From: Strongylocentrotus droebachiensis
Taxonomy: Eukaryota > Echinodermata > Echinoidea > Camarodonta > Strongylocentrotidae
Assembly: GCA_035222895.1 (NCBI GenBank)
Contig: JAVYIG010000865.1
Coordinates: 367,940 to 431,939 of the forward strand
DNA: 64,000 bases
Direction: 5' to 3'
The notes beneath the pieces are model-generated. The model saw nothing but the letters and a program-made list of their open reading frames with translations. It searched no databases and was not told the origin of the DNA. Position numbers and translations under genes: made by a program. Shown piece by piece: positions 48,602-60,763 of this stretch; the first letter of the stretch is position 1, and every line of letters starts with the position of its first letter.

Positions 48602-49057
48602 TCACTTATTTGGCACATCCTCTTTCTTGCTCTCAGTCCTAAACACTCTGATATGAACAGCAGAGTTGCTTCTCTCCCTCGTATCAAAGTCCCCTTCATC
48701 GCACAGGGGTTCGATGTCATCCACCAGATCGATGGTGGACGTGCTGATGGCCACTTGGAGCGTCCCAAGGCTTCGCGACTCCAGCTGCAAAGCAATGTTC
48801 AAGGCTCTGTTGATGGCCGCACCAAGACCATGGATACACACCTCTTTCTCTCCCCCATCAAAGAGCTTCTCACACTGCTCCATCTGGCTGGCGAAGTTGG
48901 ACTTACGAGTCACGTAGATGTCGTTCTTGCGCTTGGGCAGCCTGCGAGGTTGACGCTTGCGGATGTTCGCCGTGGAGGGGTTGATCTTCGGCTTGGGCGA
49001 CTTGTGAGGGCGGGCTGCATCCTTTTGAGGGGCCTGCTGAGCGTCACCAGATGCCAT
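48602..49057 (-). CDS. POP7: Ribonuclease P/MRP protein subunit p20
   Basis: Intronless 151-residue frame, ATG at 49057 in strong context (aagATGg), TGA 48604-48602. RPP20/POP7 is an Alba-like subunit of RNase P and RNase MRP, which in other animals pairs with RPP25 to bind the P3 arm of the RNA for tRNA 5' and rRNA processing. Recognisable family segments: RKRQPRRLPKRKNDIYVTRK, CEKLFDGGEKEVCIHGLGAA, INRALNIALQLES, LGTLQVAISTSTIDLVDDIE and RSNSAVHIRVFR. The N-terminal ~35 residues are a basic, Pro-rich extension. Length fits the family (human about 140). It begins 61 nt after the URM1 stop codon on the same strand. Confidence 0.95.
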   Translation of the reverse strand: MASGDAQQAPQKDAARPHKSPKPKINPSTANIRKRQPRRLPKRKNDIYVTRKSNFASQMEQCEKLFDGGEKEVCIHGLGAAINRALNIALQLESRSLGTLQVAISTSTIDLVDDIEPLCDEGDFDTRERSNSAVHIRVFRTESKKEDVPNK

Positions 49058-49118
49058 CTTGTTCTTAATATTGTACTTTTAAATGTTAATCTTCTGAAGC
49101 GAATCTTTCAAAAGCAGC

Positions 49119-50001
49119 TCATCCACCATGAAGCGTTGATATGAAGATAATCTTGTCGTTGTTTTGTATCTCGTAATCTAATTCACCCTGCATAAAAATG
49201 ATTGTAAAGTATGAAGCAAACATTAAAGAAAAATCCATTCTCAACATGCCCTTTATATCATTTTAGGACAAAAGGAATCACATTCTAAGGCAAAAATACA
49301 ATTCATCTGTTAGAAAAATTTAGAGTTTCCATATTCTTATGCATTTTATTATCATTTAATAATATCCCTATAACTTTTCAAATTGAAATATACCAAATAT
49401 ATGATACAACCTTAATCACAGTATTCAAATTTTGAGTCTCTGTAAGTGTAATGAATATAAAAAGGATTCACTTTCAAATATTATTATGGAGAGGGCCTAC
49501 TAAGTATTCTTGAACAAAGCAGTACCCTCTAACAATCACAATTTGCAAATTAATCTTTGGTACATACCAGACTCATTTTCAAAACAAATCTATCAAGAAT
49601 AAAATGTATGCTATTCATTTTATAATAATTAAAAGCAATGTCTTACCATTAACTCCCAATCAGCATCATTGACAAGCACCAAAATACCAGGCCTCCTGTT
49701 CAGATGAAATATAATAAATTACACACTTAACCATTAAAAGGTATGCAGTTATCAAATAAAAACAAAACTAGGACATCAATATCACTTTGCAGGAAAAACT
49801 AAGAAAAAACCAGGACATGTATTTTGATTAGCCTATATGGCAGGAACGCATACATGTGATGTAAGAAGGAATGATGGTGTGGAGGGAGAGGAAGACAGAG
49901 AGGGACAGTGTGACAGAGAGAGGGAGAGAGAGAGAGAGAAAAAAAAAGAGAGAGAAAGGAATACGAGATATAAAGAGAGACCAAGAGAAAGAGACAGAGA
50001 A

Positions 50002-50032
<31 letters not shown>

Positions 50033-53000
50033 TAGAGTGAGAGAGAGATAGAGTGATAGAGTGAGAGAGAGAGGGGGGGGGGGAAGGCAAGACCACATCA
50101 TAGCATAACTATTATATACTTTACGAAAGAGGGAGCAGGGAGAGTAGAATCCCTATTTTTAAACATATACCGGTACATGTAGTTACATGAGGAAGGAACA
50201 TGCAGATTAGAATTGTCCATCAGTTTCAGTTTTCAGTTTATTGTTTTCCATATTTCACATGATACAAAATTCATATTCCAATATAAAACAATTCTTTGTA
50301 ATATTAAGAGACTTCAATCTTCAACAGTCAAAAGATGAAGATGAATCTTATATCTAAGGAATAACAAATGGTTTAGATTCAACAAAACAGGTACTACCTG
50401 TCCATCTCTACAGTATTATTTACAACACTCTCCCCCCCCCCCCCCTTCACGCTCCTCTGCTAGCTCTTTTTGCTACAGGGTAGAATGTTTTAAAAAAACT
50501 TACACTGTGTCTCCTTGGATGAATAACTCAGGTCTCTCCTTCAGAAGATTATCTTTAATCCAAACAAGCAATGTTTTGATTGTACCTAAAATCAGGAAAA
50601 CAAAAATTTGAATGAAATATCAAGACATAAACAACAACAACAATACAATGATAATCTCAAACATCGTTACTCTGCATAATATTAAGATTTGAAATCTATT
50701 TTCAGTTTAATTCACTTTAATGCTCGTAGTTTGAATAAAAGTTATGATGATTTAAACACACTTTTTTCTGTAATTCCTGGGTTTAATTTTTCTGTAATAG
50801 GTGTCACTGAAACGTGGCTTAACGCAAACTCCCCTCCTGTATTTAATCTTGATAATTATACTATGGTCCGTGCTGACCGCAAAGAAGGTAGAGGTGGCGG
50901 TGTAGCTATTTATTTACGTAATCAGTTAAATATTCAAATACGACATGATATTCATATTGAAGGTGCAGAGGACATTTTTGTTGAAGTTATAAATGATTTT
51001 GGTAAAAATATTTTAATAGGCGTAGTTTATAGACCTCCTAATAATCGGATAGAGACATTTTTAGATAATTTAGATGAATCTCTTCATACAATAATTGGTG
51101 AAAATAAAGATGTTTATTTAATGGGAGATTATAACATAAACATTTTACCTCCTCTTCATAATAATAGTTTGAAATTAAATAACATTCTATTATCTTACTC
51201 GTTGCATCCTCATATTAATAAACCCACACGGATTTCGAAAACATCTTCAACCTTAATTGACAATATATTCTCAAATAATGTTAATAAGGAATGTTTAAAT
51301 GGTATTTTGTATTATGATATATCTGACCACTTGCCTATTTTTAGTATTATTAAGCAGACAATTAATGTTCATAGATTATTGAACAATACACTAAAAATGC
51401 ATAGAAAAGAAAATTCTTCTAATATTGATTCTTTAAATATTGATTTATGTCAAGAGCAATGGCTCGATGTATTTGAGGAAAATGATGTTGATAAGGCTTA
51501 CGAAAAATTTAATCATAAGCTACAAAAGTATTATGATAAAAATATTCCACTTGTTCGAACAAAATATAAAAAAGTTAAAAATCCATGGATCACTAAAGGA
51601 ATTTTAAAGTCGATAAAAACTAGAAATAAACTTTATAAGAAAAGTCTTAAAAAGATGAGTAATGAGAATTGTAGCAAGTATAAAATTTATAGAAATAAAT
51701 TAACTTCAATAATTCGACTTTCACGTAAATTACATTATTCAAATAAAATAGACATGAATAAGACAAGTAATGCTTCAATATGGCAAATTGTTAAAGATAT
51801 GATTGGTTCTAAAAATAATACTCCTAAATCATTTTTTAAAGATGGTCAGGAAATAAATAATCCAGTAAAAATTGCAAATATGTTTAATTCATATTTTAAT
51901 GATATAGGTCCAAATTTAGCATCAGAATTTAATATTGATCAAAATAGTTATAAACAATATTTGGATGAACCATTCTATAAATCTTTATTTTTACGACCAA
52001 CATCCTCTCACGAAATTATTAAAGTTGTACAGTCTTTAAAATCCACTAAATCTACTGGTTATGATGGGATAAGTGTAAATCTTTTGAAAAAAATTATTTA
52101 TAATATTGTCTCTCCAATAACATATATTTTTAATTTATCGATCACACTTGGTGTTTGTCCAAATATATTGAAAATTTCTAAAATAATCCCAATATATAAA
52201 AAAGATGATTCTTCATTAGTAAATAATTATCGTCCTATTTCCCTTTTACCGGCTGTCTCAAAAATTCTTGAAAAAGTTATTTATGAACGACTTTATGATT
52301 TTTTAAATAGTAATGATTTACTTGTTCCTAATCAGTTTGGTTTTAGAAAGCATCATTCGACAGATCATGCAATTATTCAACTTTATGATAAAATTATTAC
52401 ATCATTGGCTAATAAGGAACACAGTGTAGGCATTTTTATGGACCTGAGTAAGGCATTTGATACTATTGATCATACAATATTGATTGATAAATTACAATTT
52501 TATGGAGTAAGGGGTATTGCTTTATCATGGTTTAAAAATTACTTGTTTAATAGAGAACAGTATGTATACTTTCAATCTAAAGAGTCGAGTAGATTACCTA
52601 TAACTTGTGGCGTCCCTCAGGGATCGATTCTAGGTCCTTTATTATTTTTGTTATACGTTAATGATATTGTAAAATCATCTAAACTTTTAACATTTATATT
52701 GTATGCAGACGACACTAATGTATTTTATTCTCATACAAATTTAGACACACTTACGTCAATCTTAAATGTTGAATTATCTAAAATATATGTTTGGTTTAAG
52801 TCTAATAAGTTATCTTTAAATTTTACTAAAACAAACTTTATATACTTTAGAAATGTTCATTCACCAAAAGTAAATTGTAGATTATATATTAATGATATTT
52901 TGCTTCTAGAAAAAAATTCTGTCAAATTTTTGGGGATAACCATTGATTCTAATTTAACTTGGTCCGATCATATACATAATATATTGAACGCTGTTTCTAG

Positions 53001-56000
53001 GAACATTGGAATATTATATAAATTGAAATTATTACTAACTCCCAAATCTCTTTTTATGATTTATAATGCTTTTGTACTTTCGCATATTAATTATTGTAAT
53101 ATCGTATGGGGAAACTGTTGTAAAACTAAAATTAATTCACTTGAACTTTTACAAAAGAAAGCTCTACGAATTTGTACACAATCTGATTATTTAGCACACA
53201 CTACACCTATTTTTAAAACATTGAAAACTCTCAAAGTAACTGATATGCACATTTTTCAAACAGCTATTTTTATGTATAAATATGTCTCCAACTTACTTCC
53301 TAAGTCCTTTCATGATTTTTATATTCATAATGTTAATGTACATTTGTACCCCACGAGGCACTCTATGGATTTTCATTTAATTAACCCTAAAATTGTTTTG
53401 GCACAAAAATCAATAAGACACAATGGACCCGATGTGTGGAACTCCTTGCTTATAACATTAAAATTATGTACAACACTTGTTTCCTTTAAAGTGAAGATGA
53501 AAGAATATTTATTGATAAGGTATGAAAATTAGATTCTGGTCATAATATACTACATGTATTTTGTTTTAATATTCATTGTTTATTTGTATATAAAAAGGAA
53601 ATTATTTTGATAGATTGAGGAGCTCGCGCAGTGCACTCTTCACTTTGCACAGCACTCTCTTCACCCGCTATTTCTTCCTGTCTCCTCTCCTTCTTTTGTA
53701 AGGCCGGTATCATTTCAAGCTCTGCTTACGATATCGGTCTTCTGCATTCTCCCCCTTTTCTTTCTTTTCAAATACGATTAATTGTACTATTGATTATTTA
53801 TATTTATTTATTTATATTAATTACTACTTGTATTACTTATCATTATATTGCTAAAATGTATTCATTGTTATTTTTGTTATTGTTTATGGAAAATGCAGAA
53901 ATAAAAAACTTGAAACTGAAAAAAACTGAAAAAATAAATAATACTATAAATACCTATATGTTCCATAGACACTTAGCATTTGTCCATATAAAGTATTTCT
54001 TGAAATAAAGTAGATATTCTCACACTGTGTTACGCATGAATGCATGTATTGTTCCATAGACTTGGTGTGACTTGGTGTTTTAATTGTCTACTTTATTTCA
54101 CACAATACTGTAACAAAGGTAGGATAAATCAAAGAAAGAGGAAGGAAGAAGTCCGAAGAACTGTGTTTTATAAACATGAGATACAGTGGTGTTTATTGTT
54201 GTATATAAGGTGTTATACAGTTCACATGCTAAGACTTTAATAATACAGTCTACTGATTAAAATCTTAAAAATGTTAAACCCTACGTATGTTTACAAAATC
54301 CAATACCGTATGTTTTGAGAGTCATGTACTACTAGTCTACTACTAAGTTTCAATGTTCACATTTGAAGGAACTTACACTTTTTATCACTGCAGTTTAGAA
54401 CAGCTTCATGATGTTTTATCTTGCCAAACAATAACTCTGCTCCACCGCTGTAAAGATATAGGCAATTCAATCAATATCATATTCCTTATCTTGAAAAGTT
54501 AAAATGTTCATTTACGCTTTCTAATTTTCTATCATTTGACATTTATGCATTAATTATCAGTTTGAAGGTTGAAAGAGCAACAGTTCACACAGAATAATGT
54601 GCACGATTCAAATCAAGAAAAAGTTTAAATACTAGACAACTTTAATAGATAATCAATCATTAACAAAAGCTGTGAAAAGTGTGAGGAAACTTGACTTTTG
54701 AGAAGCTTGAGTGATCAGAATCAGGGTATAGAAATATGCAGTTTGATAATAATACTTTAGACTACCGGTATGATAGATGTATCTGGTAATTCTGGTTCAT
54801 GTCTGCATAGCAGGCAGTTAGATATTGGTACGTCGTTTGGCGCTAGTGTACTTTCGTATCCATTTTTTACCCGTAACTCCGGCGTAGAGATAGCCTACTA
54901 AAACATACCAAAAATCAACTAAATCTTTATCAATCGTTCAAATCATGGTCATGATTTAACAGTCGTTATGTTTCTTACCCCTATTGTGTCATTTTTCTTA
55001 TCTTTTTTGGAGTATTTTTTCCTAAAAACGAAGACATTATAACAGGTTTCACGGCAAACCGCTGCACAATTACAATACAATTGCATAAGGACGAAGGGGT
55101 GCGGGTCCGCGTGCGTGAAGTAAGCGACCGTAAACTTCACGCACGCTCGCGGGCCTTCACCCCTTCGTCGTTATGCAATTGTATTGTAACTGTGCAGTGG
55201 TTTGCCGTGAAACTTGTGAAAAAGTGTAGGCCTAGATCTATATCATGTCTTTGTTTCTAAGGAAAAATGCTCCAAAAAAGATAAGAAAATTGGCATGAAA
55301 GAAAGGGGTAAGAAACATAACGACTGTTAAATCATGACCATGATTTGAACAGTTGATATAGACTCTAGGCCTACCGGTAGTTCATTTGTTGGTATGTTTT
55401 AGTAGGGTATCTCCACGCCGGAGTTCCGTGTCGAAAATCAAATTGTAGGACGTCTTCCAGATCCAGGCTAGGCACGTTCATGGGACACTAGAGGGCGCTT
55501 CGCGCTCGTACGAAAATCTGAATGGCCTTGCTGCGGTGGGTCGGCAATAATCAGCCCAAAACTTGGATATGGGAGAGTGGAAGGATATATCTTTTTTATA
55601 ATGTTATCTGGTCTTACCCTTAACCATCCTATGTTTAATCTATGTAGAAATAACATGCGAGTACGATAAGAGAAACATCGGGTCCATTACTGATGCAACT
55701 TTTGAAATATTAGCCTAGAAATGACCACCAAACGGAAAAAAATGACATTTTTTCCCGACAAATTATCATAAAATCTGAGTTATAAACAAGTCACATCTAG
55801 GTACACTAATACAAATACGATTTTCTGAAAATTAAGGTATGATTTATTAAGTTTCTTTCAAGTATATTTCTGCGCATTGCAGCGCCAATATTCTACACTG
55901 CTTCAAAATCACCCTTGAAATTTTTGTTTGCAACGAATTTGTTACGAGGTCCGCGCGTGTTCCCCGTTCCTTGCGTGTTGAAAGTTTGGTAATACATAGT

Positions 56001-58246
56001 TTCCATTGACTCGCGCACGAAAAAATGGTCGAAAACAAAATGTCAAATGAAGAAATAAACAAGCTTTTGTATAGTTATAAGAGTTCTACTGAGGTTTCTT
56101 TGTCGATTTAATTTATTATATAGTCTCAATTAGAATTCAGAATTATCTCACTGAAAAGTTAAGAAACCGACGATGTTCTCGATCGCCGTTATTTTCATTT
56201 TGGCAGCGGCCGATCTAGCGTTGTTTGGGCAAAAAGCTAGGCCGCTGCCTACCCACCGCGAACCTTTCCGAGTCCCGCTAAAATGGTGCTCTGCGGAGCT
56301 CCGCGGCTGCGTTGGTATCGCTGCAAACTCTCAGCCGGCTAGCTCCCCACGACGGACCATTCGCGGTATGGCGAGAGTGTGTGTGCGAGGTATGATTTTG
56401 GATTCGAGAACGCACGTAATGCAACCGTGCGCGTCATTTTCAGCTGTCGAATGTATACGACCAATTTTACATGTACGATTTTTAGTACAGATACTTGGTC
56501 AGTTTTCTTCTTATATCTTTGGTTTTACAACATTTAAAAATATAATTTCTTCAAATTTGCTCCTGACTCGGTTCAGACTAATTGTAGAGGTCTATGATGT
56601 GTTTTCAAGTCAGTTTTTTTAATATATTTTTTTGCATGAATTTGCCTATCGATTCCAGGCTACCTACATGTACACCTGCATCTGGCAGCAGCGGTTCCGC
56701 GAGCTCGCGCTCGCCTTGCCGCACCGATGGCCATGTCATGCCATGTTCGTACAGTGTACGCTGTGGCCGGAGCTGTGCGCGAACAGTGTTGCCCCTACAC
56801 TCATGTAGATCTACACTGCACTGTTTCATATGAATTAGTTTTGCTCGATTTGGACAGTTAACGCGACGTAGAAAATAACAGCACTTAACACTGTGCGGAG
56901 TCAAACGCAGATTTTACTGATACGCGCTGGGTATGCGTCGCACAGGAGCGTTGCTGAACAAACGTACATTGGACTTATCCATTATAGCAAATGGGGGTGT
57001 AATGATGTTAGGCTCATAAGCCTAGCTGTTTTCAGTAGAAATTGGGACTCGGATCGTTAGATAAAATATATTAATTTGTTAAAATTAGAGTGCACTCAGT
57101 GTCACGGGTCTCCTAAACATAAGAGAACGTTGTATGTATTCTGCCGTGGCACACACACACAGGCCCTATACGCCCCAACGCATCACACACACAGTAGGCC
57201 TGTAACAACACACACGGCATATTAAGCGCATACAATGGCAATTCAGTGCGCGTAGTATACTGTGTACACTGCATGTACAGTCGAGTCATACACGCGTATA
57301 TACCCTTAATGTAGAATGGATAGTCCGAAATCCCGTTACACAACAAACATCTCGTAATCATGGCTATACATACCTATAAATACATCTTAATTTCACTAAT
57401 TTTGAAAACGTATTGTTATTTATGATATGGAAAGATTTGTTACTATATAATTATTTTATAGTTTGGTTATATTCATTTAACTAATAGATATGAATAAGTG
57501 GCATTTTGTTACCATGAAAGTTCATGCTCAATTAGACATCAGCGTTGTAAGAGCGAGCAATACATAGCTATTGTACACGTTGCATCGACTCAAGAAAGCC
57601 ACTTCAGGTTGTATTTTCTTACAGACATAACAATTTGTCAAGTCATTTTGACGGACCTATTTTTCAACCAATCATAATAAATTTAATATATTTTGAAAGC
57701 TGAGGAAATGACCTGTGTTCTCGACATGGTATATAATTTGTAGCTTATACCGTTCGCGCGTTAGTCCAATGGAAAAGTCACACAGGGGGCGTGGACAAGC
57801 ACATTTCTTCTAAATTACGCTTAAATCTCTTCCAAATTCTACCCATAAGTGTTTTGAAATCTTAAAAATGACGGAATTATCTATTTTCGAAAATTATTAA
57901 AATTTACATGATTAAAAAGAGGAAATATCAGGCATTTAATAGATGTTGGTATCTATTTCGGACAGCCTCCACAACTAATGCTAAACCTATCAAACCCGGC
58001 CAAAGTACGATCTCTTTCTTTAGTGCGGACGGGTGAACGCTTAACTGTCCCATGAAATTGATATGTGTTGGCTGCTTTGGGGATCGACTGACAGCGTATA
58101 TCCCAATTCATACACTTCATAAACAGTATACATACATCATACAATTGATACTCGAAGTTGCAATCGGTATTTCATATTTTGCTTCAAAATTAGTGAGATT
58201 ACCTGAATTCAAGCTTCACGTGAATTTCACCAATGGGCGCTGCCAT
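49119..58246 (-). CDS. URM1: Ubiquitin-related modifier 1, five exons, complete
   Basis: Exons on the minus strand: 58246-58203, 54447-54377, 50585-50504, 49695-49647 and 49187-49119. All introns are gt/ag, and the joined 315 nt give 104 residues. The start reads [15 protein letters not shown]. Family segments are [50 protein letters not shown] and [10 protein letters not shown], ending FISTLHGG with the free C-terminal Gly-Gly. URM1 is activated by a MOCS3/Uba4-type E1 as a thiocarboxylate and donates sulfur for 2-thiolation of wobble uridine in tRNA (Lys, Glu, Gln); it can also be conjugated to proteins. Human URM1 is 101 residues. Intron 1 (3.8 kb) and intron 2 (3.8 kb) are expanded by transposons. 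Confidence 0.96.
49880..50083 (+). repeat. GA microsatellite in URM1 intron 3
   Basis: (GA)n with agat and aca interruptions, ending in a G run. Confidence 0.88.
50689..53532 (+). pseudogene. LINE endonuclease-RT frame without its own start
   Basis: About 947 codons without a stop. Endonuclease approximately residues 5-225, RT approximately 440-720 with Y-A-D-D at 672-675. Truncated at the 5' end, so translation from this copy is not expected. The absence of stops or frameshifts points to recent insertion. Confidence 0.88.
50690..53947 (+). mobile_element. 5'-truncated CR1-like LINE with open endonuclease-RT frame, in URM1 intron 2
   Basis: An uninterrupted frame from about 50689 to TAG 53530-53532 lies antisense to URM1, starting about 105 bases from URM1 exon 3. 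It has no ATG at its 5' end: an in-frame TAA (50683-50685) is followed directly by [13 protein letters not shown], where the endonuclease begins. The ORF1 or leader is therefore missing and the copy is 5'-truncated. Motifs: [82 protein letters not shown] and LYADDTNVF (Y-A-D-D at 52702-52713). The 3' end is A-rich with cttgaaactgaa repeats near 53908-53935. It is a different family from the LINE at 29360, with stronger AT codon bias. Confidence 0.9.
54875..55425. mobile_element. 551-bp foldback element in URM1 intron 1
   Basis: Left arm beginning aactccggcgtagagatagc and right arm ending gggtatctccacgccggagtt are inverted. Complementarity continues inward (catggtcatgatttaacagt with actgttaaatcatgaccatg) to a centre near 55130, where gtgcgtgaagt and acttcacgcac face each other. 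There is no coding frame. It would form one long hairpin in the URM1 pre-mRNA. Confidence 0.88.
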
Positions 58247-58454
58247 CTTTAATTTACGAAATTCACAGCAAGGTGGCGCTGTTTAACAAGTTTGTCGGGC
58301 CACCCCGGCCGCGAATTTTTTTTCCGTACTCGAGAGGGCAAATACCCCATGTGCGCATGCGCGTGGACTTGTGATTTCTCTGCTACTTCCCATACGAAAT
58401 GTACATGTATTCGCATCTACTGTGCACGATTCGCGTTCTACGAGTAAACGATGG

Positions 58455-58992
58455 CATAGTAGTCTTCAAACACAGACTCTGATTTGCCAGTTTGACAAAA
58501 CAATTACGCATATATCGTGCGTAGCAATAGTACTAGTATTCAAGTCTGAGTAGTTGTATGATTCAGACATTTTAGTGCTTACAGAAATGCATCCCAAATT
58601 GAATAGCATGGTATAGTAGTCTGCAAGCACAGACGCTAATCGGACAGTTTGACAACATAGTGTCTTGAGTAGTGCTTTATATTCAAATATGTGTAGTTTT
58701 ATGATTCAGACCCTACTGGTGCGTGTATTGGAAAGGCATCTCAACTTGCAGAGCGGCATAGTAGTCTGCAAGCACAGACGCTAATCTGACAGTTTGACAA
58801 AATAGTGTTATTCAAGTCTGAGTAGTTTTATGATTCAGACCCTACTGGTGCGTGTATTGGAAATGCACCTCAACTTATAGAGTGGCATAGTAGTATGCAA
58901 GCACAGACTCTCCTTTGACAGTTTGACAGAATAATATAGGCCTATTGTGTATTGAGTAGTGCTTTTATTCAAGTTTTCGTAGTTTTCTGTGT
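58455..58992 (+). repeat. Tandem subunits within the left foldback arm
   Basis: Four units start near 58453, 58607, 58754 and 58884, each with tagtagt(c/a)t(g/t)caa(g/a)cacagac, gacagtttgaca and, in most, gtagttttatgattcaga. The right arm carries the mirror image at about 60080-60620. Confidence 0.8.
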
Positions 58993-59010
58993 TGTGCCAC
59001 TGCTCTCTCA

Positions 59011-59012
<2 letters not shown>

Positions 59013-59044
<32 letters not shown>
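59013..59044 (+). repeat. CT microsatellite inside the left arm (mirrored as GA in the right arm)
   Basis: ctctctctctctctctctct core, mirrored at about 60028-60062. Confidence 0.8.
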
Positions 59045-60763
59045 AGCTCTCCCTCCAGTATGCTCGCACTCTCTGTATTACTTTTATTTATAATCATGGT
59101 CTGCTGAGAGCCAGAAGGATGTTAACTCTTAACACAACGAATGCCCTTCTGGCTCTGAACAAACGATAGTAGGCCTATATATGATAAACCCACACACCAT
59201 AAGGTCATTTATTGGCCTTCTCAAAACCGTCATTCTGTAATAATATTTCTAACTTTGGTCTAATAACTCTTTTGTCAGTGCAATCAATGGTCGAATGAAT
59301 AATAAAATTGTGGACATTTTTTTTTGGGGGGGGGGGGGGGGGCGGCGGCGGCGGCGAGGGGTATTTTTCCCCAAATAAGCACTACTATGAAATTTTTTCT
59401 TCTTCAGGGTGTTCTTGTGTCCTGCAATCCTAAAGACCATTTAAGTCATTTTTAAGAATATGTTTTACCAGGTAATTTAAAAGAATTAAAAAACTTGCCT
59501 ATGTTTATATTTTACTGCACTGTTGATTCATGTTTGATCATTGTCAAAAACACTCATTTGATGGTAGAGCTCATGTACGATTGTATGCTAATTAATAACT
59601 TTTTAATTCAGGCCTACATTTAAAATTAAGTGGTGTGGCGTGTATGGGTGTGTGTGTGTGCTTGTGCTTTAATAAAAGAGATACTTGTAACTTATACTAA
59701 ATGTTGTTATCAATTTTAACATAATAAATCAATACAAAGGACGGAAACTAGATAAAAATCACAATTTTATTATTCATTCGACCATTGATTGCACTGACAA
59801 AAGAGTTATTAGACCAAAGTTAGAAATATTATTACAGAATGACGGTTTTGAGAAGGCCAATAAATGACCTTATGGTGTGTGGGTTTATCATATATAGGCC
59901 TACTATCGTTTGTTCAGAGCCAGAAGGGCATTCGTTGTGTTAAGAGTTAACATCCTTCTGGCTCTCAGCAGACCATGATTATAAATAAAAGTAATACAGA
60001 GAGTGCGAGCATACTGGAGGGAGAGCTAGAGAGAGAGAAAGAGAGAGAGAGAGAGTGAGAGAGCAGTGGCACAACACAGAAAACTACGAAAACTTGAATA
60101 AAAGCACTACTCAATACACAATAGGCCTATATTATTCTGTCAAACTGTCAAAGGAGAGTCTGTGCTTGCATACTACTATGCCACTCTATAAGTTGAGGTG
60201 CATTTCCAATACACGCACCAGTAGGGTCTGAATCATAAAACTACTCAGACTTGAATAACACTATTTTGTCAAACTGTCAGATTAGCGTCTGTGCTTGCAG
60301 ACTACTATGCCGCTCTGCAAGTTGAGATGCCTTTCCAATACACGCACCAGTAGGGTCTGAATCATAAAACTACACACATTTGAATATAAAGCACTACTCA
60401 AGACACTATGTTGTCAAACTGTCCGATTAGCGTCTGTGCTTGCAGACTACTATACCATGCTATTCAATTTGGGATGCATTTCTGTAAGCACTAAAATGTC
60501 TGAATCATACAACTACTCAGACTTGAATACTAGTACTATTGCTACGCACGATATATGCGTAATTGTTTTGTCAAACTGGCAAATCAGAGTCTGTGTTTGA
60601 AGACTACTATGCCATCGTTTACTCGTAGAACGCGAATCGTGCACAGTAGATGCGAATAATGTACATTTCGTATGGGAAGTAGCAGAGAAATCACAAGTCC
60701 ACGCGCATGCGCACATGGGGTATTTGCCCTCTCGAGTACGGAAAAAAAATTCGCGGCCGGGGT

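Larger units (their letters stand above)
58302..60763. mobile_element. 2.46-kb foldback transposon with two ~1-kb inverted arms
   Basis: Left arm 58302-59312 starts accccggccgcgaattttt; right arm 59760-60763 ends ttcgcggccggggt. The arms are reverse complements along their length with few differences (for example one missing base near 60658). The 447-bp spacer has a G run, GGC repeats and AT-rich sequence, with no transposase. Each arm contains about four diverged tandem units of 110-155 bases (gcatagtagtctgcaagcac ... gattcagaccctactggtg). This resembles the foldback-type elements with long, internally repetitive inverted termini described from sea urchins. No clear target duplication was seen. 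Confidence 0.92.

Noticed and set aside
48653..49144. 163-codon plus-strand frame opposite POP7
   Set aside because: Antisense shadow of the POP7 coding sequence; the minus strand matches a known family along its length.
56173..56622. 149-codon plus-strand frame starting with a hydrophobic segment
   Set aside because: It lies in URM1 intron 1 and includes a GC-rich palindromic stretch (ggcagcggcc...ggccgctgcc) and a dispersed repeat shared with positions 1-50. No family similarity seen.
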